Positions 40,301 through 54,219 of a DNA stretch of 64,000 nt are shown piece by piece. Location of the stretch: assembly GCA_016806645.1 (NCBI GenBank), contig JACSYO010000977.1:436501-500500 (forward strand), written 5' to 3'. Position 1 is the first letter of the stretch, and the number at the start of each line of letters is the position of its first letter. The notes beneath the pieces are model-generated. The model saw only the letters and a program-made list of their open reading frames with translations. It was not told the origin of the DNA and made no database searches. The translations under genes were made by a program, and so were the position numbers. This stretch comes from Ophiodon elongatus. Its lineage: Eukaryota > Chordata > Actinopteri > Perciformes > Hexagrammidae.

Positions 40301-43300
40301 TTCTTTTGAAGCTAATTGTGGTTGTAAAATGTACACGCATAGCCAATTCGCAACCTGTTAATCGAAACAATTTAATTAGAATCAAAAATGAATCTGATAA
40401 AGTCGCCGGCTGGACTCAAGACTCAAATTTGTGTTAATGTATACATTAATAATAATACATCGGCATATTAGTCACCTTCACAGTGTGAAGGTGACTCCTT
40501 ACGCACTCCTTACTGAATTTGATGTCACACTTGGTATGTATGAGTAGTAGATACGTTTGATTAATTGATATCGTGAGACAGCGAACAAGCATGAAAAGCC
40601 TGTCGAGTATGACTGCTGTAACTCTAGGAAAGACATCCAAGACCAACAAAACATACTGGAAATTATGAGGAGTCCAAATTGTGCCTGAAGCAAGTTCATT
40701 GAATAATTCATAGTTGAAGCAACAAAGCCCCAAGTGTGACCTCTCCCTCTATAACATTTCAAATGGATAATTCACCACCATAAATGTACGAAAAGCTGTG
40801 AGAAAATAAAAGTGGAGCTGGAAAGAACAGGATAGGAACTTCATATGATTGGTTGAAAGTAAATCATTTCCCATTGTGGTTAATCCAGTGTCCTGTAAAT
40901 TCACATACGACTTGTTAAATTACATCCTGCAGGGCCACATGCATACACAACCATCTCTTTCCTTCCAGAATTCATTCGATCATTGTCCTTGACGGAGAAC
41001 GGAATCTGCCCTGCACCATCCACCAGCCGCCCGGCCTTCACTCCTAATTTGGACTTCTTCCTCTTCACTGCACGCAAAAGAAAAAGAATCCTCTCAGAAA
41101 AGGAAAAATAATATTTTATATTGTTACTTGACTGCTCTTCTTCTTCCCCCTCAAATAAAAAACAGACGTTAACATCACTCAGCAGAGAGCCCTCGTAGGC
41201 GACAGCTCTGTGAGGACTTCTCGATAAGGCTGTCAGCGAGAGGGGCGGATGTTAGGAGATGTCGGAGAGCGTAACAGGCAGCGGCGTGTTAGACTGTGTT
41301 CTCGGCCCACTGGGCTTACGCGGCACTTGTAAATAATTCCCGGTATTACCACGCGGGTGGTGCTGCTCGCCGCATTTCAATTCAAATACCACCGGCTGAC
41401 GTTTAGTTTGTTGCTTTCCACACATCTGAGTCATCCTCACGCTGGGGACGTCGGCTGAGTGTGAAAACAATCGCTGAGAATCTGTGATGGAAACGCAAAG
41501 CTTGTTGTGTTGGAAGGTTGAGACGGTGGACAGGAGGGAAACGATCAGACATCCGAGTGGGAGCATGAACATGTGTTTCAGACTTTGGAGTCTGGGGGCT
41601 GCATGACTACGGATGATAAAAACAGGATCGATAAGATGATCAGAAAGGGTGGCTCGGTGATTGGCCTTAGCCCAGACTCACGTGAGGTCACTGTAGAAAA
41701 GAGGACCAGGGCCGAGTTAAAAACCGTTGTGTATTTTGAAGGCCATCCATCACACTGGGTTTTGATTGGACCAGGGATGCCTCAGTGGTCTGCTGAATGA
41801 CTCAGAAGATCTTTTGTTCCAGCATTCAATTTTTTAATGAACACTTTTAGATGTGGTTTTTAGATGTAGCATCTTTCTGCTGTTAAACATGTGTCAAATG
41901 GCTTTTTATGGTGTTTATTTATTACTTTGTTTGTCGTGTGCTGTGACAACTATGTCTATTGGTTGTTGTCTGTATGAGTGGGGACGAATAAAGCTTTATA
42001 CCCTGACCTAAATAATGGTCCCATTTAGAGTCAAATAGACCAAAAAGCAGGGTGTGCTTTAGGGCGGGTCTACCTCGTGATTGACAGGTGGATTGTTATC
42101 TTGCCCATTACTCACTGTACAAGCTGTAACAGCTTAAATGTCACTATGACAACTTTGATGGTTTTGGGATTCAGATGAATTTGATATATCGATGGCCAAA
42201 GTGCAAAACCTCCTCTCTGCAAAATGAACCAGGAAAAGTGGGAATAACCTCCTATCTGCACTTTGTATATTTTTCTTTTTTCTTTTATTTCTTTTGTATT
42301 ATGTATTGGGTATCCTTAACAAATAGCATTCTGCAAGAAAACAACAAGTTTTTTTTTGTATTCTCAAAAAAGTGAATTTTTCAGATAGGAGGTTTTGCTC
42401 TTCGTCCATCGTTATGCAAACTGCAAATATTCTTTTCTAATCTAATCTATTCGACTCTATTCCATTCATCTTGGGTGCATTCACACCTGTACTTAGATCT
42501 GTCCACCTGTGATCGGACCACCCATGACGCACGTTGAAGCCAGGTCTGAACCGAGTCCCTTCCTCCTTCATTCATCCGTCCCCGTCCGGCCTGAAGGCAC
42601 GACTTCCTCGCCCCCACTGCTTCCTCACACCCATCCTGCAGTACTAACCCTTATTTCATTAAACCTCTACAACTGTTGTGGCATGGTCCTTGCTGGTGAA
42701 GTCACCAATCAGCATCACTCAGGTTTATCACAGAGTGCTTTACAGACTAGCAAAGGACACAGATAGAACACAATGCAGCCTGTAAACTGAGATCGGCCTG
42801 GAGGTTGCTCTGAGACCTATTGTGACTGTTTAATTGACAAAGCATGTGGCTCATTCAGCGGTTTCTGTTTCACTCTCGACTCTCCTGAATGCTTTTGCAG
42901 CTGAATGATATGATGATGAATGATAGTGGTCTTTGCTTGTTTACACGCTACAACTGCAGTAACATGCATCTCTGAATGAATAAAACAGTACACTCTGGTG
43001 CTCTTTATATTCTGCACGGAAGGCTGCTGAGCTTTAAAAAGAAAAAGGAAAAAAAAGAAGCAGAACAAGTTGAATGGAAAGCTTTGTCGCAGCAGTACAG
43101 TGCAGCGGAGAGCTTTGCTTGATTATGATGAATTCATAAGACAACTTGAGACAGTGGTCGCAGCAGCAGGCCATTACTCTCCATAGATTCAGGCTGTCAA
43201 GTTGATGATTCACACATCTGCTGGCACCTCGAAAAAATTCTGCCGTCTCCATCCCATCAAGCTCACAAAGCTCATTATCAAGCCCGCTTAGTTCGCCGAC

Positions 43301-46300
43301 ACTGAGATTGTTCCCGCGGCCAATCGCATTACACGTACACGAAAGAGTGTGGGGGGAAGGTGGGCAAGCAATTTCACCGGTATTAGACACGGGGACAACA
43401 ATGTGTTTCTGGTGCGATAAATGGCACGTGCTACATTTATAACTGCGTCCACGAAACATAAAAAAAAGTATTGTGCGGTTTCTGCAGCGTAACAAAGTCA
43501 CAGCTGCCGGTCTCTTTTCTAACAGAAACCAAGGGGAGGTGAGATGAAAAGGGCTCGTGGGGTGCAGTTAAACCCCGTAACCAACACGGAACTCTATCAT
43601 AAACACAAAATGTACCTCTCCCCCTCTCATTTGTTGTATTATGCACTTGTTTCTGCCAGTATGCAGTCAGCATAGAGCTGCAGGCAGATGGAAGTAATGG
43701 AACTTCAGCAGAGTGAATTCATGGATTGATACAATAAGGTGTATCTAGATAATAGAGGGAAGCAAATCAACGTGAAAATGAACCATTAAGTAGAAATTTG
43801 CCATCTTAATGTTGATTTCAAACTCTGATAATCCCCTTTGTCCCCTTTGTCAGTACATTAATGCATTCATCAGCATTACTTTGATGATCAATAAAGAGTA
43901 TTATCACAGAATGTACTCTGTGTATCAGTATTACCACGAATGACTGAAATACGATTGCTGCACTGCTCTAATGTACACATAATAAGTTCTGTGTGTAAAG
44001 TAATGTTTCTGTATCCTCGACAGCCATCGGTGCAGTCAGAAGGGAGCCGGAGAGCCGTAATTACCTTCGAATGAATCAATGATTAATTAGGCTTACAGTA
44101 CATGTCGTCACCACGGATGCACCGTGGGACTGTGCAGAATACAGCATTCAGAGCTGATTCTGAACTCTACCGATGCAATAAGTTCTTCAATTATCAAGGT
44201 GCCGCTGGCTGAGTTAAGTGTCGTTAACCTCATTACTGAATGATTAGATGTGGGTTTTTAGTAGCAAGATGCAGCAACAGTGGCAGCGGGTCCTGGTCGG
44301 GTCTGAGTGGCGTCTGTGCTGTCCGCCTTAATTCTTTGTATGCTGAGGTTTAGCTAGATGTTATCTTCATCTACTACTAATTTGTTTTCGAATTTATGTT
44401 TTGTGAGAAACGTCATTGCTGCCCGGAAAAACGTGATCTCACAGAAAGAAAAAGTAAAATGACCACGAGCACACCGTCGTTAGGTTTAACAATTTAACAT
44501 GAGGTTTAGATAACGAAACATTATTCATTATAATTACAGTGTTTGTTAACAGTGAAAATATAAAAAAATGTTTTATTAACTATCAATTTACCATTTATAA
44601 ATAATGCAAAGTGTTTTTTTTCATTGCTTCCCTTGCGTCAGTTGATCCGATGAAGAGGCGATTCTGTTGATCACACTACTGCACCATCAAGCCTCAAAGC
44701 ACCCGGCAGAAGCTGAGGCAGAACTGAAGTATGTTGCTCTGTAAACACAACAACTTCCTTTGTGATATTTTTAGATAAATCCTCTCTCCCTTACGAATGG
44801 TACCCTGGCTAACAAGTACCCTCTCCACGCTGCACGTTTCCCAGGATTGTGTACACAGCCTGTTTCTATCTTTAGACCCACACCTTAGAGGCCAGAGGCA
44901 CTTATCTCTCCCGCATGATTGGACCACATATCTCAGCTTTATGAGATTAACACAAAGGACACAAAGAGTTACTGATGAATGGTGATTATTTTGTATAATA
45001 TGTTGGAACATGGCCACGGTGCTGCAGTAAGCACTGAAAATATGATAGAAAAATGAAAGAGCTGAAAGGAAAATATTGTAAAACTCCACAGCAAAAATGC
45101 ACATGTATCTTTTGTGGCCACACTTTGGAAGTAGCCATGAGCCTTGAAAGTCGAAAGACAGCCAGCAGGATTTCTCCTATTGCATGAGTTTTGAAGACTA
45201 CCTGTCCAAATCTGTCTTGTGGCATATCCAGATTGATTTTAGAAAGTTTGAGTAGTGAAAAAACACACAATATGGGAAAATGTCAGTCCGGCTGATTGGC
45301 TGCTAAAATCAGATTTCAAAGTGTGGAGGTGCTGAGCGGAATCCATGCTGCTTCTAACAGAGCACTATGGAGGATAACATGGAGGATAACAACAGTCTGA
45401 GGACAGACGGCAGAATACACTTTCACTCTGCTTTTACTCCCTGCTGCTTCCCCCTAAACAGCCCAATGTACACCAACCCTCCGTATAACGGAGGAGTTCT
45501 TCACCACGACAGCATGGATGTGTAAAGACGGCTTCTGCCTCAGAAAGCGTTACCAGAGCAGCTGCTACGTTACAACCCCTTCTCCCTCCCAACTCATCAA
45601 CTACTGCAGCTTGGTCTCTGCCCCTCGGTGTCTTGATACCAAAGCACCAAGGCACCCTTCATATTTATATTTGAATATTATATTGCATTTCTTGTAATAG
45701 ATCCCCCGAAATGCTTTACACTGTACATTTAAGTAAAGTATCCACCATTGTCCGTTTTAGACATATATTGTTACATTCACGGAAATAAAAACACATTTAC
45801 TTGAATGTTTTCAGATTACCTAAAGTAAATGGTAACTTGTCACCTCATTAAATGAGTAGGTATAAAGAAAAGCAGTTTGTTCCCATTAGTAAATTACAAA
45901 TTGTGCCGTACTGTGTGTATAAATAATTGCTTCATAAGTATCTAGAATATTCCAAAGCAATTTATTTTCCAGCCAGGATACGGTAAGCTAATTAAATGTC
46001 AGATGTGAGATATATGACACAGCTAAGTACTATCTATCCAAATACTGTCTCTTTAAATATAGCTAAATGACCTTCAATGGCCTCTTGGAGATGGCTGTTT
46101 ACATTTCAATCGGGAGAGACTTGTTTAGAGTTTAACAATAATTTATTACAATTGCATAACATTTGAATAGTGCAAAGTCTTTGGCGACTGGACTCCATCT
46201 TGAAGTAAGATAATAGAGGGGTATTGATGCTGAGGTCTGATAGGGCAGAATCCCCCTGGAGTCCAGACACTGGTGGTGGTGGTGAAGGGAGTTGCTGCAA

Positions 46301-49300
46301 TCCGATGAAGAATGAGGAGCCTGACTGATGCTGATTGGAGGGGCCTGGGGTGGAGGAGGGATGTATCTGTTTTGAGCTGAAATGACAACTGACAGCAGCA
46401 GAGAGGAGAACCTATTCAAAGGTTTGACAGCAACGATGTGATTGGCTTTAGGAAACTGTGAGAGATTCTGATTGGTTAATTTAAAGTGCATGCCCCCCAA
46501 TCAGCTGATGGAGTAATCACAGGGAGACTTAGAGACTGAGATTATGAATGAACAGGAGTGTAGAGAGTGTTCCTGACTGAACTTCCATTTGAGCTTCATT
46601 TCAACAGATTACAGATTGAAAAATTTACTAATTGTATTTGAGGAAGATGTCCAGATTTAAAATATCTTTCTCCACTCCAGTCCACTCCACTCAAAAAATG
46701 TTGATTAATTATTTCAATATTTGTTAGGAATGGCAAAGTCGGTCTCTGTGTCCACCACTTTGGTCCTAACTGAAATATCCCAACAACTGCAACGGCATTT
46801 CATGCAGATATTCATGGTGCTTTAGTGCCACCAGCAGGTTAACATTTGTGGTTTGGAGTGAAATGTCTCAACAACTTTTAAACAGATTGTCATGAAATAT
46901 AGGCTCATTAGTAATAACTTCCCTGACTTTTCCGATACATTTCCAAACTGACAGTAGCTCAGCCTATTTTCAGCATTCAACTTCACCAAGTGAACACTTA
47001 TTGCAAGAAAGTTGTCTTGTGCTAAATATAGGGCTTTTCTTAATTTCAAGTTCAAGAACTCACAGCATCTCCATGGTGTGATTGAAAGGGCCATCGCTCA
47101 ACATGATTGGAGGCCATTGGAGGTAGGGCAGAAACTACCTTCATTTGAGATCTAGACCCAGGGAAAGAAGCTCTACTCTGAATAAGTGTATAAGGGGCCA
47201 TCCTGCGTGTTGATAGTACGAGGTTATTTTCTTTCAGTGAAATGGTTCAACTTTAAAACGCACACGAGGCAAGAGGCACAATAAATTGGAATGTATAGGT
47301 AGGTGTATCATTTGTGCAGAGTAACATGACTTTTTATACTTCCATTGCTTTATTGTAATCATTTGCTACATGTGCAGTGCCAGTTGGGAACAGGCCGATT
47401 GCTGCTAAACATCTTCACGCCTGACACCGCGCTCCCTTGGGTCCTGAGCACACCTGCCATCCAACCCAGTACAGCCAAGACATGGACCAGTGGGTCCATA
47501 ACACGATTTGGCGCAATACCGGGTTGCACATTGTCGCATCCCAGCAGTCCAGCAACACGTGTCAATTTCCGCTACTAATAAAGTACCGAAATTACTTCGT
47601 TAGGTTTAGGAATCGATCGTCATTTGGGTTTGAATAACTTCAAAGTGCTGTTACTGAAGTACAAAATTTAAGTGACATATATATCAAAATTTACTTAAAC
47701 ACTAGTCTCCTGACTGAAAGATTGCTGGTTGTTGGACCCATCCACGTCCTCTCTCATCCGCCTTGTGTGGGCTTTTTCCGTCTTTATACCTCCTGGTTCA
47801 TGACTACGTGGATAACAACGATAAAACATTATTAATACATATATCCTGTAGCTCTTATTATTATCATTATATATTATTCATCTGCCCAGCGTAAAGTTGA
47901 TCAGATGAACGGCTGTTGAGAAAATCAAAGGACAGACATATTGAACGAGACTCGTTCTATTATAGTTAGATAGGAGAAGTAATTTACTAGCTTGTATTGT
48001 ACATTGAACATTTTGAAATTGGCTCCCTCTCTTCAAAATGCTGCCTCATATTGCAGTCATTTGAATTATATCTGCCTGAGTAACATAGATAAAAAACTAT
48101 TCCACCTCTGTACCAGAATCTGCTCACAACAATAGGAAATGCTGAAATAGTGAAATGAAAAATGCTGTGGATCAGCAGTTGAGCACCAGCCCATACAGAG
48201 CTGATCGGCCTGATTATCGTGTCTGAGCGCATTCCCTCAACACACACAAACAATCCTCCATCTCCATCTACACTGTGTAAACACCATGTTAAATGGTGAA
48301 GCAAACCTGCAGTGGCTGGGCCACAAAACTCAATGTTTGTTTTGTGCTTTTGCCATTTTAGAGGAAGACATGCTGGGACTGATGGGGGCTCAGAGTGCTG
48401 ATCCTCTATGACGCCACCATTGAAGCGGGATTTATTCCTTTTTTGCCAACCAATGAATCCCAATAAAGGATATACATTAACTTTAATTTATTTACTTTTT
48501 TATCACTGTGGGACATATCAAACTTGTTATGGCTGATAAGAATGGGAAAACGAGTCTTCTGAATCAACAATGATTGGTACTGTTTTCTAAATGTCAGTAA
48601 AATAAATGAAGAGTTCCCTGATCCCCTCCACTGAACTGCAATCGTCCAGCCACGGTTTAGCAACCATAACTCGGAACAGCAGTCCTGACAAGTTTGGGAT
48701 TCATCCACATATCAAAGTTTTTTTGCATGACTAGATTACATACAAAGTCAATGCAAAGAGCTGTGTATGTGTAAAACCATAGAGTACAAACAATAATGAG
48801 GCTGTCGTATTTACGCCTATTTGACGTTATTGTGAGTGTTGAAGGAGCAGCTACAACGTTAGCAAAGCCTAGCACCAATCGATCCAGCTCCATTTAGAAA
48901 ACAAGTAGTTTTAAAAGTTGTTTGCTTGTCATCTTGCGGAGAGAACTAACAAAACATGAATTCAGACTTTTAACAAATTGGCATCATTATGTAGTTATTT
49001 CAGCATCCCTTTTATCGTTTATTGCAATTAACATTGACATCTTTTCATTTTGGGTTGATACGGGTGTAGTAAACCAGCAGACGTGTGACTTGCTAGATAC
49101 AGTGAATACAGCTCACTGAAATACACTGATCGCCTCCGGATGATGTTATGAACCCAGACACGACAATGTTTAATTTCCTGTGATATGTGGGACTTTCCAA
49201 ACCGTGTATAAAGCAGCAATAGTAGTTATTTCTACCATGTTTGATGGCGGAAGTAAATGGCTTAATTGATAACGGTTTCCATGGAGATAAGCCACTCCTC

Positions 49301-52300
49301 CTCTCCGGTGTGAATTAAGTGAATGATGCGAATAACCACAAATTACCACAAATGACTGCATAACAACGTTGTCGCGACTGCAGAGTGAAGCCAATGCGGA
49401 AGTGTCTTAAAACCTGCATTCTCACTACTGGCCAGCAGGGGGCGACTCCTCCGGTTGCAAAAAGAAGTCAGATTGTATAGAAGTCTATAGAAAATGACTC
49501 TACTTCTCTCTTGATTTATTCCCTCAGTAAACATTGTAAACATAAGTTTATGGTCTCAATCTCTAGTTTCAAGTATTCTTTAATACAGCATGATGTTCAT
49601 TTTGTAAATTATGGTCCATTTAGAGTCAAATAGACCATAAAGCAGGGTATACTTCAGTCGTATATGGCGTCTCTACGTCACTCCTCTGCATTCCAGATAT
49701 GGAAACTTCCGTTCACCAGTTGCAAAAAGTCAAGATTGGTGACGGCCATAATCGAAGATGCCGAAGGCCAAAACGCAGAACTCAAGACTTCATAGAGGCA
49801 GTCCACAAACCAATGGGTGACGTCACGATGATTACGTCCACTTCTTATAGACAGCCAGAGCTGTGTGCAGACAGGCAATCCCGGCTGTTAAGGCTGTAGC
49901 TGCTGCTGTAGTGGACCAATCACACGTTGCAATAAATGGAAGAACGCACAAAAAATATTTATTGCAGGTATCGCTTGCCTGGAGAAGTCTCGATATAACT
50001 TGGTACTGGGTTATTACTGCTGTAGTTTACCGATAACCAGCCCTAGTGATGACCCTGCCAACGCACAGAATCTAAAAGTAAATCTGGGATGGCTAAATTA
50101 AATGTCTGTTGTCTAGTGGGCACTTGGCCTTACCTGCTGGGAGCCAAGAGCGGCCGCCAACCCCATCCAAGACACTCGAATGCAGTGATGCAGTTATTTT
50201 CTTTCTGTGGCCAGCTAGTCTCATAAGCCAGCTGAACCTCACCCATGAGACTTGGCTGGGCTTGAGGGGCTAGTTTAAGAGTCTAGCAGCCTGGGAGTGC
50301 AGCTGTGTGTGACAGCAGGAAGGGAAAAAGTTTCTGCGAGGAGAAGCTGGAAGAAACAGCCACTGCCGGAAGTAGTTGAAGCAGAGCAAATGCTGATTGC
50401 TTTGACTGATTTAGACCGTTGACTTCTTCCCCCGTTTGGAAATGTATGAGAAAAAAAAATATTGTTTTGTTTTGTTTGACTGCAGGTTTGGCTTGCTTTG
50501 TGCATATATATAGCTCACGTGAATTAGTGAGTGATTAGTAAAAGACCACAAATACACCAGAGCAATTGTACTTTATAAAACCCCTTGTAATTAGTTTCTA
50601 AATGACACATGAGTGGTGGTGGTGGTGGTGTATTGATCAACAACTGCATGTGTCACATTATCATCATTATTTGTGCCAATTTACAACCATTAAATAATTT
50701 GTTTCGGTGCAAAAAGCCATTTGATCCAGTCACCCTTTTGTACCAAACAGGGTTTAACACGTTGATCCCTGTGTGTGAGGCATATTACGCAGTTAAGTGT
50801 AATTACTAATGCATTATCAGATTGCTCACCTGAGTTAATCTGCTGCTAGCCCGTAACTGTCTTAATCTGGAGCTGACATGTGAAGCTCTCAATGTTAGCC
50901 TGAGGATTACAATGTCTGTGGGGTAATGGGATTGAATATTTAATCAGACCCATTAAAAAGGGGACTCAATATGAAATAATACAAATATTGATATTTTATT
51001 GTGAATATTATTAGGATTAGTATTATGATTATTGGTATGATTATTATGAGGATTATTATCAATGACATTATTGTTGTTGTTGTTGTTATTATTATTATTG
51101 ATGATAATAATATTCGAAAATTATGATTGACTGTCAGTGTTGTTGTGTTTTTATGTTTTATGTTCATATATATATATACTTTTGGATATACATTTATATT
51201 TATATTTGTACATAGTAGTTCTACTTTGTTGTCCTTGTTTTGTTGTTTTATTTTTGTCTACTTCTGTGTATGTATGTTGAGCGCAACGGCAAATCTGGAG
51301 TCAAATTCCTTGTATTCTGTAAAGCTGACTGATTCTGATTGTCAGATCAGACTGCAGCATTTTATGAACAAAAAAAGCAAGTTAATTTAATAATACTTTC
51401 ACAGTAATGACTTCATATTCACACCGCTGATATCCACATCAACACATCTAGAGTAGAGTACTTTGTAGGAGGGGTTTTTTGCTTATTTAAATTTAAAAAG
51501 AAGAGAAAGTAATGAGAAAATTGTCATAATGTTAGCTGTTGAATTGGATTGCATTGAACAGGTTTCTTTGTGTTCATTCCCTGTGCCATCTGTCATTGTA
51601 CTCTCATTGTAAATCATCCAATGGCCTCCAAGGACTGATTCACTTTAATGAGCTGTGCGCAACATTGATGATTATTGTCTCTTTTACTGATGATTTCAGT
51701 CATGGTTTTGGCAATCGAGCATGATTGTGCACGCTCTTCGAAAGCACTCCCCTTCTGAAATGAGACGTACGAGCGTTCTAGCTTTGCTTTTGACTCGGCT
51801 TCATTGGAAGCATCAAGCGGAACAGATGTGTGTTTTCGTTTAAGAAGCTGCAGAAAAGAGCTTTGAATAGCTGATGACAGCATGCAGTAACAGCACGTTG
51901 TGTTTAGGTCCTCCTTTTAATATTTGTTTAAAAATACAGTGCAACACTGACTACAATTACGTGCACAAAAGATGACAGGCAATGTGAGGGAAATTAGGCC
52001 AAATTCTCCTGATAGAGTCAACAGTAAATACTGTGGCTGCGCTCGAGTGAATATCTGGTGCTTTGATAACAAGTCGAAGAGGAGGAGAACCTAACAACAA
52101 CTCCGGAGGTGCATGATTACACTTTTGAGAAACTACAAATACAATCTGCAGTTTAAATCAATTTAATTTTGGATTCTGGATTAATTTTGGATGCATTTGA
52201 CAGCTATGGCGCCATGTTGTCTTCACAACTCTAACGGGAAGCGGTTTCTGCTCCAGCTCTGACTCACGCCTCTGATTGGCTTCTACTCCACAGCAAAGGC

Positions 52301-52497
52301 AATGTGGGTCATGGGTATTGTATTATTAAGAGCCATCCACCATTCCAAACAGACAAAACATGATGTCTCACAAACAAAGTGGAAATAATTAGAACTGATT
52401 CAAATAAACCTATAGGATCATTACATTGTGTCTTTTGTTTGCCTCTACTGGATAGTTCAACAGTGAAGAGGCAGACAGGAAACGAAGAGAGAGAGAG

Positions 52498-52536
<39 letters not shown>

Positions 52537-54186
52537 GTATGACATGCTATGACAAGGCTATGTTGCTGTTTTGTGCCATGCTCTGTCACCACTTGGCTTC
52601 CGAGGTGCTGCGAGTCCTGTGTTTTTGTCTTTAGTAAAATGGAGGATATCTTTTAAAGTAAAACATGAAAGGTGAATACAGAGTTGGGAAAAATTGTTAC
52701 GGAACCATTTGCACAAAGGCGCAAAAGCCAAAAGAAGAAAGAAAAGCAGCAATATTAAAGTCATGTCCTCAACAAATGAAGTGTAAGATCATAAGGACTA
52801 ATTTAAAAAAAAGTCTTCATATGGTTCAAAGACTAATTAGTAAAATATGTTTGATCTCCTACAATAAAACATTCTGTAGCCAACTGGGCTATAGACAGAG
52901 AGAAGATTATCATTTTCTAACCAGTTTAATATGTGAATCGAATTCCCACTGATTTCCAAAAACATTTTCTCCCATGGCAAACAGAGCTGATGCTCCAAAC
53001 CCTTTGACAGTAAAACAAGACCCTAACCGACAGGATGAGGGGATCAACATGACCAGTCAGACACCGGCCATGGGCAGAGTCTCAGTTCCAAGTGGATCTG
53101 TGAAGACCTCTAATTTCCACAGATGGTACAGTTTCTGTTTTAACTGAAAACACAGACACATGCAGTCACGAGCAATGAGCTTTCCTGTTCCCTCTTTACT
53201 GACCTCACAGTTATACTTTGACTGTCTCAAGTCTTTGTCATCATCATGTGCATATTGGAATGAAAGATTCATAGAATTCACTCTCTGACCAGCAGGGGGC
53301 GACTCCTCTGGTTGCAAAAAGAAGTCAGATTGTATAGAAGTCTATAGAAAATGACTCTACTTCTCTCTCGATTTATTCCCTCAGTAAACATTGTAAACAT
53401 GAGTTTATGTCTCAATCTCTAGTTTAAAGTCTTCTTCAATACAGCACGATGTTCATTTAGTAAATTATGGTCCATTTAGAGTCAAACAGAACATAAAGAG
53501 AAGTATACTTTAGGGCGGGCTTACTGTGATTGACAGGTCGCTACAGGGAAACGGCTTCACTACGTCACTTCTTCGAATTCCAAATTTGATAACTTATATT
53601 CATTGGTTGCAAAAATCCAAGATGGCGAGGCCAAATCGCCGAACTCAAGGATTCAAAAGGGCAGTCCACAAACCAACGGGTGACGTCACGACGACTACGT
53701 CCACTTCTTATATAAAGTATATGGTAGATACAGACACCACACACACTTCTAGGTGGGTCATAAGTGATGATTGAGAGGGATTATTCTGTATTAGTCAAAT
53801 AACAGCCGCTAAACGAGCTGCAAGTCCAATTTTCTGGCGTCACCGTAACTTTAAGTCCACGAAAAGATTGTTACTATTTATAAAATGTATTATATTATTA
53901 AGTGTCTGACAACATAATGGAAAGGACCCTACAGAGAAATAACAGCTTTTTCTTTACATTCCCGTTAAACTCTTTGCTGTTGTGTGTCTCGCTCAAGGTG
54001 AAGTCTCGTTGTGCAGTATGAATATCAGGCAGGAACAACTCCCACTCTTTACATTATTCTTCCTCTGTGGTTCATGGGATCACATCACACACAGGAACAA
54101 CATCAGTCTCTGGGGGGTGAGGGGGAAACCAGTTGCTGGGCCACTGGTTTCCCCTCCGCCCCCCATCTCTCGCTCTCTCTCTTTCG

Positions 54187-54219
<33 letters not shown>

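Noticed and set aside
40985..41085. Exon-like minus-strand segment with TGCAG acceptor and Lys/Arg-rich reading
   Set aside because: Exons B and C already join in phase in DPP10 order, and the reading matches nothing in the family.
43034..43501. 155-codon minus-strand ORF
   Set aside because: No recognisable domain and overlapping ORFs in other frames; treated as chance.
44694..45104. 136-codon minus-strand ORF
   Set aside because: Hydrophobic, AT-driven composition without motif; intronic.
47987..48463. 158-codon minus-strand ORF in the large intron
   Set aside because: No family motif, no splice context, and composition like surrounding intron; chance open frame.
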